Source: a virus. From it: a DNA stretch of 57,358 nucleotides. The stretch spans positions 1-57,358 of IMG/VR virus record IMGVR_UViG_3300015189_000004, one strand, 5' to 3'. A model generated the notes under the pieces. That model searched no databases. It saw nothing but the letters and a program-made list of their open reading frames with translations, and was not told the origin of the DNA. Position numbers and translations under genes: made by a program. Positions 40,496 through 46,774 of this stretch are shown piece by piece; within the stretch, counting starts at the first letter, position 1; each line of letters opens with the position of its first letter.

Positions 40496-40590
40496 AAACA
40501 AGATTAGAACTCCAATCAACGAGTCACCCCTTTAGGGGAGGCCATGTTATGCACTGCAGGCTTGGGTTGTACACGGATTCTTGTTTTCTC
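40496..40590 (+). ncRNA. Possible further hairpin RNA G
   Basis: AAACAAGA (40496-40503) can pair with TCTTGTTT (40579-40586), followed by a T-rich stretch. The enclosed region has the hairpin CCCC-TTTA-GGGG (40527-40538), similar to those of ncRNAs C-E. No promoter motif is seen, and the closing stem is short, so this may be only a leader of the next gene. Confidence 0.35.
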
Positions 40591-40624
40591 ATTTCTGCTT
40601 TCAAACAAAGAAGGAGTAGCAATT

Positions 40625-41050
40625 GTGCAGACATTTCTGCCATACGAAAGCTTCGAGGAGTCAGCACGAGTTCTTGACCGTCAGCGCTTAGGCAAGCAAC
40701 GTGTTGAGGGTTACCAAATCCTCAAGGCACTTGTCCTAGGGACGGGATGGATTCATCATCCGGCAACAAAGCAGTGGGCTGGCCACGAGTTCTGGTTAGT
40801 GGACTACATTCTCGTCATGATCGACGAGTGGACACGTCGAGGCTACAAGGACTCCGTCCGGGACAAGATCGATGCTCTTCTTCTGGAGTATCCACTTCCT
40901 TTGTGTTCTCGTCCAGACTGGCTTGGGTATGAGCCATACCACGCATCACACCGAGCAAACCTTCTTCGTAAGGATCAGTTCTACTACGGTCAGTTCGGAT
41001 GGACCGAAGATTCAACCACGCCATATTACTGGCCATCGCACAACAACTAA
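40625..41050 (+). CDS. MSMEG_6728-like pyrimidine-dimer glycosylase family protein
   Basis: A 141-residue protein that begins VQTFLPYESFEESARVLDRQRLGKQRVEG, split here by helix turns, followed by GWIHHPATKQWAGHEFWL and a C-terminal RANLLRKDQFYY. This matches the MSMEG_6728 / pyrimidine dimer DNA glycosylase family of actinobacteria. A DNA-repair role (excision of UV dimers) is inferred. GTG 40625 after GAAGGAG is preferred to the long upstream ATG extension, which runs through noncoding hairpin sequence. Confidence 0.78.
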   Translation: MQTFLPYESFEESARVLDRQRLGKQRVEGYQILKALVLGTGWIHHPATKQWAGHEFWLVDYILVMIDEWTRRGYKDSVRDKIDALLLEYPLPLCSRPDWLGYEPYHASHRANLLRKDQFYYGQFGWTEDSTTPYYWPSHNN

Positions 41051-41062
41051 GGAGCACTAAAT

Positions 41063-41560
41063 ATGGCTTACAACGACAACAACGTTCTCATGGAGGACGT
41101 TCGTATCATCTTCCGAAACTTCGCTGGCAAGGAGGGGATGTACAACCGAGAAGGCGACCGCAACTTCGCAGTTCTCCTCGATCCTCAGCTCGCGGAAGCG
41201 ATGTCCAAGGACGGCTGGAACGTCAAGACCCTCAAGGCGCGAGAAGAGGAGGACGAGCCTCAGGCATATCTGCAGATCTCGGTCAACTTCAAGGGCCGTC
41301 CGCCGCAGATCGTCATGATCACCTCTCGTGGTCGCAACCATCTCGGTGAAGACGAGGTCGAGCTTCTGGACTGGGCAGACATCCGTCAGACGGACCTGAT
41401 CATCCGGCCCTACGAGTGGGCTGTCAACGGCAAGACTGGAGTCAAGGCATATCTCCAGTCGATCTACGTGACCATCGAGGAAGACGCACTGCAGCTCAAG
41501 TACGCCGATGTGCAGGACATCCAGTCTCGCAGCGGACGTACCGACGACCGGGAGGACTGA
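41063..41560 (+). CDS. Probable single-stranded DNA-binding protein
   Basis: A 165-residue acidic beta-rich protein (VLMEDVRIIFRNFAGKEGMYN; RNFAVLLDPQLAEAM; YLQISVNFKGRPPQIVMIT; IIRPYEWAVNGKTGVKAYLQSIYVT, split) with an acidic C-terminus (SGRTDDRED). Such proteins are found beside primase-polymerases in phages and are predicted to bind ssDNA; the acidic tail fits. ATG 41063 follows AAGGAG. C-ending codons suggest high expression. Confidence 0.68.
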   Translation: MAYNDNNVLMEDVRIIFRNFAGKEGMYNREGDRNFAVLLDPQLAEAMSKDGWNVKTLKAREEEDEPQAYLQISVNFKGRPPQIVMITSRGRNHLGEDEVELLDWADIRQTDLIIRPYEWAVNGKTGVKAYLQSIYVTIEEDALQLKYADVQDIQSRSGRTDDRED

Positions 41561-41742
41561 TGGACGAAGAGTTCATTCGACCGGCAACCTGTCAGTTCTG
41601 TCTCGCTGATCCGAAATACACCGGCTTGGGTCCTGATCCAACAAAAAGATGTCCTGTCTGTGGATCGGCATACTGTGGCCCTCGTCGATCTAAAGAGTAT
41701 GTAACCCTAGTTGAGGCGCAACTCGTCTCGAGAGAGGACTGA
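41560..41742 (+). CDS. Small zinc-ribbon protein
   Basis: A 60-residue protein with two Cys pairs (CQFC at residues 11-14 and CPVCGSAYC near residues 31-39), a zinc-ribbon pattern. ATG 41560 overlaps the previous stop (TGATG). It may be a nucleic-acid-binding accessory of the ssDNA-binding protein. Confidence 0.65.
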   Translation: MDEEFIRPATCQFCLADPKYTGLGPDPTKRCPVCGSAYCGPRRSKEYVTLVEAQLVSRED

Positions 41743-41743
41743 C

Positions 41744-42370
41744 ATGGACAGCGATACCTGGGTTCAGAGGATTCGGGCATGGTGGAACTGGACGTTCTAC
41801 TACCGCGTGACACGAAACCGGGAGCAGTTGCTTCTGTGGTTTGTCGGTCATCTGCCTCGAGAGGTTGCCTATCGTGCAGCCATTCGGGTGATTGCTGACG
41901 CGACTACCGGTGCATATGGCAACCAGAACGTTCCGGAGTTGTATGCCATGGATGCAATCGAACGTTGGCCAAAGCGTCTGGGTGGTGATCGTACTAACAG
42001 AAAGACTAGGGACGATCAAGTTCTTCTGACTGATGAGCAGCTCGGCCGGTACACCTATCAAGACGATCAGAGATCTCACGATCTTGCTGTAGCGATCTGT
42101 CACACAGTCGATTACATCGGCACGGAGAACCTTCCGGCAGTTCCGGGTTGGTCTTGGTTTGATGCCCTCGATCAGCATTATCCAGAGATGGCTCAGCAGT
42201 TCGTTTCCGGTCGTGTCGGTGAGAAGGGTGGTCGATGCTCATCTTGTCATACCATGCAGACGATTCGTTACGGGATGATCAGAGCGCATGCCGACTCGAA
42301 CGAGAAGATCTGTTCGGGTTCAGGGTTCCCTCCGCTTGATCCACCTCTGAACGTGTCGAACGGTGAATAG
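41744..42370 (+). CDS. Hypothetical protein with C-terminal zinc motif
   Basis: A 208-residue protein. Its first 70 residues (WNWTFYYRVTRNREQLLLWFVGHLPREVAYRA, split; AIRVIADATTGAYGNQNVPE) match a block found in many phage proteins of unknown function. The C-terminus has CSSCH near residue 165 and a further Cys, perhaps a zinc site. ATG 41744 lies one nt after the previous stop. Confidence 0.68.
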   Translation: MDSDTWVQRIRAWWNWTFYYRVTRNREQLLLWFVGHLPREVAYRAAIRVIADATTGAYGNQNVPELYAMDAIERWPKRLGGDRTNRKTRDDQVLLTDEQLGRYTYQDDQRSHDLAVAICHTVDYIGTENLPAVPGWSWFDALDQHYPEMAQQFVSGRVGEKGGRCSSCHTMQTIRYGMIRAHADSNEKICSGSGFPPLDPPLNVSNGE

Positions 42371-42662
42371 CTCACACATATTCACGTACTGGAATGGTCT
42401 TCCCACAACAGCTTCACGTGGGACGGCCGTAGTCGCTGACGCACCAGAGTTCTCCCTTTACTGGGCAAGGGCTTTGGTGGGTCAGCGCATTCCAGTTGTG
42501 AAGGTCTACCTTGACGGCGTGAACTACGGCGGGGGTATCACATATCTCGACAACCGCGATGGCTCAGGGTGGCATAAGGTCACTGCGGGTCGCGGTTCGT
42601 CGAGGTATGCACACGGAGAAGTGTCCATCGAAGAAGACAGCTTTGAGGAAGATCATGCATAA
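42363..42662 (+). CDS. Hypothetical protein
   Basis: A 99-residue protein starting at GTG 42363 and overlapping both neighbours by 8 nt. It is beta-rich with YWARALVGQRIPVVKVYLDG and a Gly-rich turn, and ends in an acidic tail. No family is recognised. Confidence 0.6.
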   Translation: MNSSHIFTYWNGLPTTASRGTAVVADAPEFSLYWARALVGQRIPVVKVYLDGVNYGGGITYLDNRDGSGWHKVTAGRGSSRYAHGEVSIEEDSFEEDHA

Positions 42663-42834
42663 CGAAGCGGTGCAGACTCTTATTCTGTTGGAGCCTGACG
42701 AAGCACACACAGATAGCTGCAGAGCACACAAGGACCCGTCCAAGTGCAACTGCTATCTTCTCCAGAATGCCAAAACTCGAGTCACCGCGCTGGAGCAGGC
42801 GGGGTGGACAAATATCAGGAGGCACTCAGTATGA
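42655..42834 (+). CDS. Small Cys-containing protein
   Basis: A 59-residue protein with LILLEPDEAHTDSCRAHKDP and a CNC motif, possibly metal-binding, followed by an amphipathic helix. ATG 42655 overlaps the previous gene. Function unknown. Confidence 0.58.
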   Translation: MHNEAVQTLILLEPDEAHTDSCRAHKDPSKCNCYLLQNAKTRVTALEQAGWTNIRRHSV

Positions 42835-43211
42835 ACGAAGCGAAGCGTTACCGCAGGAAAGCTCGAGCCATCGACAAACTCATCCCAACAGACGACATCG
42901 TTCTCGAAGCGATGCAGTTGACTGGTCGTCCTGTTGAGACCATGCATGTCTGTGAGTGGATTCGAGACAGCGGATATCCATGGCTTCTCGGAAACGCGAC
43001 TCAGCCCGAAACGCTTGTGCCCGAGGGTGGTGGAAAAGCCGGCGACCCCGGTATCTATCTCGACCCAGCAACGGGAGAGCTTGTCGTTCGAATGCGCGAT
43101 CACGATGAGCGGGGTAAGTATGGGGAGTGGTGGCTTCATTTCCCTGACGGAAGTTTTCGAGCGTACTCTCCGGAGTTCTTTGCAGCCATGTACGAACCGC
43201 TCAACGACTGA
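42831..43211 (+). CDS. Hypothetical protein
   Basis: A 126-residue protein with a basic N-terminal helix (NEAKRYRRKARAIDKL), a middle region with METMHVCEWI-like pattern and a C-terminal beta segment (YGEWWLHFPDGSFRAYSPEFFAA). ATG 42831 overlaps the previous stop (ATGA). Function unknown. Confidence 0.62.
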   Translation: MNEAKRYRRKARAIDKLIPTDDIVLEAMQLTGRPVETMHVCEWIRDSGYPWLLGNATQPETLVPEGGGKAGDPGIYLDPATGELVVRMRDHDERGKYGEWWLHFPDGSFRAYSPEFFAAMYEPLND

Positions 43212-43249
43212 TCCCAACCACCCGCCCCCAGTACTAAGAAGGAGTAAAT

Positions 43250-43594
43250 GTGTCTACCACGATCCCCAAAGAGTTCGTCGGAACGCCCACAGTCACCCCC
43301 GGAAAGATTGCTGATTTTACCGAGTGGTATGTGAGCATGCTCGGCGACATGGACAAGGCTAGCGACATGGATGACGCCCTCTACTACTGGGGGTTCAGCG
43401 ATGCGATGGAGTCAGTACTTACGGTTCTCCACAACAATACCGCCGAAGCTGTCAAGGTCGTAGTCAAGCCGGGTCGTCATCTCATCACCAAGAAGCGTGT
43501 CATCATCGGCGTGACGATCTTTGTCTTGTACAAGAACCGGACTCGAATCAAAACCAAGCTCAATGAGGTCAAGGACCACCTCAAGCACATCTGA
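43250..43594 (+). CDS. Hypothetical protein with basic C-terminal hydrophobic helix
   Basis: A 114-residue protein starting at GTG 43250 behind AAGGAG. An acidic helical half (YVSMLGDMDKASDMDDALYYW) is followed by a segment that may insert in the membrane (VIIGVTIFVLY near residue 85) flanked by lysines and a basic tail. Function unknown. Confidence 0.65.
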   Translation: MSTTIPKEFVGTPTVTPGKIADFTEWYVSMLGDMDKASDMDDALYYWGFSDAMESVLTVLHNNTAEAVKVVVKPGRHLITKKRVIIGVTIFVLYKNRTRIKTKLNEVKDHLKHI

Positions 43595-43625
43595 TCTACA
43601 CAAACTCTGAAAGAGGAATCGAATT

Positions 43626-44084
43626 ATGTCTTTGAAGCCAGTGAAGTATGTCCGCAAGCCGTTCTACATCGACGCCATACAGGTTACCACAGAGAACCTC
43701 AACGAGGTTGCCAAGTGGTGCCAGGGTGAGGTGCGCTGGGCATGCAGAGACCCCAAGGGGACTGCTGAGAAGGATGCGTACGTCAAGGTCCGTGTTCATC
43801 GTCCTCTGAATGAGCGTCAGACTCAGGCCTTCGTCGGTGACTGGGTTCTGTATGCCGGAACCGGGTACAAGGTCTACACCCTCAAGGCGTTCACCAACAG
43901 CTTCGAGGTTGTTGACAGCGTCTCGAGGTATGAGATGGAGCGGATCGAGAACGAGCGTGAGGCAGAGGCCAAGATCGTCCGTGAAGAGAAGTTCAACCAG
44001 ATCGAGCTCACCGAGAAGATCGAAGAGCTCATGACCGTCAACCAGCAGGCAGTGCTTGCTCCCGTCGAATTCAAGGAAGCCTGA
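43626..44084 (+). CDS. Conserved phage hypothetical protein
   Basis: A 152-residue protein. The first 95 residues (KYVRKPFYIDAIQVTTENL; EVAKWCQGEVRW; FVGDWVLYAGTGYKVYTLKAF) are a common phage domain of unknown function that also occurs alone. The C-terminal 55 residues are a charged helix. ATG 43626 follows GAAAGAGG. Confidence 0.7.
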   Translation: MSLKPVKYVRKPFYIDAIQVTTENLNEVAKWCQGEVRWACRDPKGTAEKDAYVKVRVHRPLNERQTQAFVGDWVLYAGTGYKVYTLKAFTNSFEVVDSVSRYEMERIENEREAEAKIVREEKFNQIELTEKIEELMTVNQQAVLAPVEFKEA

Positions 44085-44085
44085 C

Positions 44086-44178
44086 ATGAACGAGCACACG
44101 GCCAACGTGGCCACCATCACCATCATTGTCCTCGGGGTTTTGGCCCTGAAGGTTCTCAAGAAGAAGGGTTTGTTATGA
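44086..44178 (+). CDS. Tiny membrane protein
   Basis: A 30-residue ORF with one membrane segment (residues 7-24) and a lysine-rich end (LKKKGLL). ATG 44086 follows AAGGAAG, and the stop overlaps the next gene (ATGA). Function unknown. Confidence 0.55.
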   Translation: MNEHTANVATITIIVLGVLALKVLKKKGLL

Positions 44179-44480
44179 GCGAACAGCCTGCAGTTCCCGC
44201 AGTGACCCAGATCGTCATCCCGCCGAAGCCCCGGCCGACGCGTGAGCTTGAGATCGAGGCTGACATGGCCGTTCGATATCTCGAGCAGTTCACTCGCAGT
44301 GACCGGCTTGACCCGGACCTGCGGATGGCGATGACGGGCATGGGTGTCTTCTGTGTTGGTGTGATGGTTATCGCCGTCAAGGCGGGCATCGCACAGGAAG
44401 CACGGATGACTTCTACGTTGAATGGGTACGTCGATCAGCTCAACGCTTTGGTCGAGATGTCTCAGGTCAACGCGCTGTAA
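44175..44480 (+). CDS. Membrane protein, small
   Basis: A 101-residue protein. The N-terminal 55 residues are soluble (PPKPRPTRELEIEADMAVRY), a membrane segment follows (about residues 56-74, GMGVFCVGVMVIAVKAG) and the C-terminus is polar. Function unknown. It is the last gene before a 318-nt noncoding region. Confidence 0.65.
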   Translation: MSEQPAVPAVTQIVIPPKPRPTRELEIEADMAVRYLEQFTRSDRLDPDLRMAMTGMGVFCVGVMVIAVKAGIAQEARMTSTLNGYVDQLNALVEMSQVNAL

Positions 44481-44482
44481 CA

Positions 44483-44765
44483 ACTCCTCTGGGGGAGTCT
44501 AAACCGCTTAAGCCCAGAGCGTCGGGACTCGATTTGTAGGGGGTCGGGTCCCGGGTGGCTGTGAAGGACAACACAGAAGTCTAATTGACGGTAGCCTGTC
44601 GATATAGATCTAAATAAAAAACCGGTTCGTGGTTTACCCCGCGAGGGGATCGAAGAGGATCGACTACTCCAAGTCGAAACTCGATTACCTTTATGCATGG
44701 AGCTTAAGGTAAACGAACGACGGTGGTGGGGCTATGGACAGCGACAGGTTCTTAGCCCCACTGCC
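44483..44765 (+). ncRNA. Densely structured noncoding region H
   Basis: The 318 nt between the genes hold no ORF with a ribosome binding site but many hairpins: ACTCC/GGAGT (44483-44498) or the alternative CTCTGGG/CCCAGAG (44487-44519), CGGGACTCGA/TCGGGTCCCG (44523-44553, one G-U), CCCC-GCGA-GGGG with a GNRA loop (44637-44648), TCGACT/AGTCGA (44660-44677), TTACCTT/AAGGTAA (44685-44712) and TGGGGCTA/TAGCCCCA (44727-44760). The first two are mutually exclusive, as in a switch. No copy of the phage promoter motif is present. A structured RNA or a long regulatory leader is likely. Confidence 0.5.
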
Positions 44766-44798
44766 CTTTAACCCACCCAAATTTTGAAGGAGATCGGC

Positions 44799-45026
44799 AT
44801 GACCAAAGCTCGGCGTCAGGGTTTCTATACCCGAGGCAAAAGTAACCGCAGCAGCAAGCGTCTGTACATGACTGGATCTCCGGTCGAGAAGCTCATCAAC
44901 TTGATTGAGCGCGAGGCCAAGCACAACCCACACGCAAGCGCTTTGCAGAGGAAGCGTGACGAAGACGCACGAGCCTTCCGGCTCAGCGAAAACCAAACCA
45001 AAATTTCAGAAAAGGAATTGTCATGA
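44799..45026 (+). CDS. Small basic protein
   Basis: A 75-residue strongly basic protein (TKARRQGFYTRGKSNRSSKR; helical KLINLIEREAKHN). ATG 44799 follows GAAGGAG. The stop overlaps the lipoprotein start (ATGA). It could bind nucleic acid. Function unknown. Confidence 0.62.
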   Translation: MTKARRQGFYTRGKSNRSSKRLYMTGSPVEKLINLIEREAKHNPHASALQRKRDEDARAFRLSENQTKISEKELS

Positions 45027-45451
45027 AGAAGTCCATTGCTTCGATCATCGCTATCTGCACCATAGCTTTTCTGTCTGCCTGCTCCAGTCCTGCTGTCGAG
45101 GACGCTGCATCGGTAGCCGCTCCGGTTGCCGTCGTCACCACCACGGAGGCTCCTGTGTCTTGGAACGGTACTTGGAAGGCCGAGGGAATGTCGGCTGTCA
45201 TCAAGGACAATCTCATCACGATCAACATCGTCTCTCCCGACACCACCTCGCTCTACTGGCAGGGTGACTGGGATATGAGCAAGCCGGCTAAGGATGGGAC
45301 TGACATGGTCTCGATCGGGGATGTCGCAGCAATGAGTGCGTCGATGCTCGGCTCGCAGGACAACAAGAAGGCCTTCTCTTTTGAGAACGATGAGCTGAAG
45401 TTCTCGTTCTCGATGATGGGGACCACCAAGACCATTCGTCTGAAGAAGTAG
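45023..45451 (+). CDS. Phage-encoded lipoprotein
   Basis: A 142-residue protein with a typical lipoprotein signal: basic start (MKKS), hydrophobic stretch and lipobox LSAC (Cys20), followed by a Ser/Ala/Pro/Thr-rich linker and a beta-rich domain (WNGTWKAEGMSAVIKDNLITINI; KKAFSFENDELKFSFSM). It is exported and anchored outside the membrane. Phage lipoproteins often block superinfection by sealing receptors or DNA-entry channels; this role is inferred here. Confidence 0.8.
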   Translation: MKKSIASIIAICTIAFLSACSSPAVEDAASVAAPVAVVTTTEAPVSWNGTWKAEGMSAVIKDNLITINIVSPDTTSLYWQGDWDMSKPAKDGTDMVSIGDVAAMSASMLGSQDNKKAFSFENDELKFSFSMMGTTKTIRLKK

Positions 45452-45456
45452 GGGCT

Positions 45457-45648
45457 ATGAAGATCAAGTGTGAGAAGCACAACCGTAGGGTCATGATCAT
45501 CCCAAAGCCGCTGGGTATTCCTCAGGTCACTCTTCATCGAGATGACGGGTCACACTGCGATCTTCTCGGCGCATACATCATGGGTAAGAAGGTCGTATCT
45601 TTTCGTGCGATTGATCACCACATCATGGTCATGAAGGAGCTCAAGTGA
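45457..45648 (+). CDS. Hypothetical small protein
   Basis: A 63-residue basic protein with Cys and His residues (KIKCEKHNRR near the start; DGSHCD near residue 30), possibly a small metal-binding fold, and a C-terminal beta segment. It starts six nt after the lipoprotein stop. Function unknown. Confidence 0.6.
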   Translation: MKIKCEKHNRRVMIIPKPLGIPQVTLHRDDGSHCDLLGAYIMGKKVVSFRAIDHHIMVMKELK

Positions 45649-45881
45649 CTCAGAACGTTTTCGACAACGCTGAGCCAGACCCAACGGTTCCGGGGATGAC
45701 CTTGGAGAAGCTCAACGCGATGATCAAGTCAGAGAACATCTGGCATGAGGGTCAAGTCGCTCTGGACCTCAGTCGGTACGAGGCAACTGCTCGCACTGAG
45801 AAAGCTCGTCACGATTTTCGACTGCAGGAACTCGAGATGATCATCACGACTCTCAAAAGTCTGCCTAGAGGAGAACAATGA
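45645..45881 (+). CDS. Hypothetical small helical protein
   Basis: A 78-residue protein starting at GTG 45645 and overlapping both neighbours (GTGA and ATGA). The C-terminal half is a long charged helix (YEATARTEKARHDFRLQELE). Function unknown. Confidence 0.6.
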   Translation: MTQNVFDNAEPDPTVPGMTLEKLNAMIKSENIWHEGQVALDLSRYEATARTEKARHDFRLQELEMIITTLKSLPRGEQ

Positions 45882-46111
45882 GCATTTTCACACTGTCCGA
45901 GGATGACCCAATCGTTATTCGGGCGAAGGGTCTCAAGGATGCAGGCATGACTGAGGTCGGCTTCATTCCCGAAGACGAGTACGGCTGCAAGATCTACGGT
46001 CGGAACGAGTACGGACGACTGATGCTCATCGGCATTCACTCAAAGAGCTACGGGTGCCCGAAGAAGAGCACCGACAGCATCCAGATCACAGCAAGTCTAC
46101 TAAGGAGGTGA
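45878..46111 (+). CDS. Hypothetical small protein
   Basis: A 77-residue protein with an acidic first half and an alternating beta pattern (VGFIPEDEYGCKIYGRNEYGR). Its last codons contain the very strong ribosome binding site for the mini-ORF at 46117. Function unknown. Confidence 0.6.
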   Translation: MSIFTLSEDDPIVIRAKGLKDAGMTEVGFIPEDEYGCKIYGRNEYGRLMLIGIHSKSYGCPKKSTDSIQITASLLRR

Positions 46112-46113
46112 TC
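46102..46113 (+). promoter_or_regulatory. Full-length anti-SD match upstream of mini-ORF
   Basis: AAGGAGGTGATC is a 12-nt perfect complement of the bacterial 16S rRNA 3' end, three nt before ATG 46117. It is the strongest such site in the window and serves only a 10-codon ORF. Confidence 0.7.
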
Positions 46114-46116
46114 GGC

Positions 46117-46149
46117 ATGAGACCCAAGTCCAACACCCACGCACTCTGA
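46117..46149 (+). CDS. Mini-ORF 1 (10 codons), leader-peptide-like
   Basis: ATG 46117 encodes MRPKSNTHAL and stops at TGA 46149, just upstream of the tRNA-like element. The exceptionally strong ribosome binding site suggests that translation here matters in itself, as for a leader or stalling peptide. Confidence 0.4.
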   Translation: MRPKSNTHAL

Positions 46150-46180
46150 GTATAGCTCGTCGCCGGCCCATAACTGAATA

Positions 46181-46259
46181 GCGCTGCACGGCACCTCATA
46201 GGGCTGTGGGAACTCACTCGATATCGAGGAGTAAAGAGGTTCGAACCCTCTTCAGCGCA
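46181..46259 (+). ncRNA. tRNA-like RNA without anticodon loop
   Basis: A 79-nt element. The acceptor-like stem is GCGCTGC (46181-46187) with TCAGCGC (46252-46258), six pairs and one mismatch, with A46259 as discriminator. The T arm AGAGG-TTCGAAC-CCTCT (46235-46251) is fully canonical. A D-like arm pairs CACGGC with GCTGTG around loop ACCTCATAGG. The anticodon position is instead a near-perfect hairpin (CTC-a-CTCGA / TCGAG-GAG, 46213-46231) with no 7-nt loop. No CCA is encoded. It cannot decode in this form; a tRNA mimic or a degenerate tRNA are the options. Confidence 0.55.
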
Positions 46260-46296
46260 CGATCCTTTAAACGGTCATTACTAAGGTGGTGATGTC

Positions 46297-46335
46297 ATGC
46301 AACCGAGCGTTAAACGCGCTCACGCTTTCCGTTAA
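46297..46335 (+). CDS. Mini-ORF 2 (12 codons)
   Basis: ATG 46297 encodes MQPSVKRAHAFR and stops at TAA 46335. It is preceded by TAAGGTGGTGATGTC, a near copy of the leader of mini-ORF 1. The coding stretch contains a hairpin GAGCG/CGCTC. Downstream, GGTGGG/CCCACC pairs around the GGGATCTCTAGCC region. Leader-like function is inferred. Confidence 0.35.
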   Translation: MQPSVKRAHAFR

Positions 46336-46407
46336 GGAGTTGGTGGGGATCTCTAGCCGGGGTTCCCACCGCTCTGACAAACCCAAATTCAACCAAAGGG
46401 AACCAAA

Positions 46408-46644
46408 ATGAGAACCACTAAACTGACGACTCCCAAGATGAACAAAGACCTCGCATCAGACAAGCCTGCTGGTTACTGCCGAGAATGTGCACACTTCATT
46501 CTCCTCAACAACGAAACCGGCATGGTCCGCAAGCATGGTCGTAAGGCTGACGGTGTGTACTGCAAGGGCTCGCATCGTGCGCCTTCGAAGGCTGCAGACT
46601 CATATCTCGTGAAGGACTGGACCCCTCCGCGTAGAAGCTCGTAG
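46408..46644 (+). CDS. Small zinc-binding protein
   Basis: A 78-residue basic protein with CRECAHF (Cys24 and Cys27) and a later Cys (VYCKGSH), a plausible zinc site. ATG 46408 follows AAAGGGAACC. The promoter motif copy 10 starts in its last codons. Function unknown. Confidence 0.65.
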   Translation: MRTTKLTTPKMNKDLASDKPAGYCRECAHFILLNNETGMVRKHGRKADGVYCKGSHRAPSKAADSYLVKDWTPPRRSS

Positions 46645-46669
46645 GAATTACACGCCATATAATGAAGAG
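46639..46669 (+). promoter_or_regulatory. Phage promoter motif copy 10, drives ncRNA F
   Basis: TCGTA at 46639 and TATAAT at 46658 (19 nt). It is followed by GAAGAGAAGACC instead of GAGACCC, the most diverged downstream part of the set. Confidence 0.75.
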
Positions 46670-46747
46670 AAGACCCTTAATCAGGTAAGTAATCGACAGG
46701 CCTAAACGAACCTCGACTACCGAGGATTATTATGGTCTTCTCTATTT
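46664..46747 (+). ncRNA. Multi-hairpin ncRNA F
   Basis: AGAGAAGACC (46666-46675) pairs perfectly with GGTCTTCTCT (46734-46743), followed by ATTTGCC. Inside are CCTCG-ACTAC-CGAGG (46711-46725) and a small CCT-TAATC-AGG hairpin (46676-46685 area). As in ncRNAs B-D the closing stem starts just after TATAAT, here at the third base. No ORF is present. Confidence 0.65.
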
Positions 46748-46774
46748 GCCTCACCCCTACTTGTAAGGATCATC

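Noticed and set aside
46290-46390. A second tRNA gene
   Set aside because: Hairpins GAGCG/CGCTC and GGTGGG/CCCACC exist, but no T loop, D arm or acceptor geometry can be assembled.
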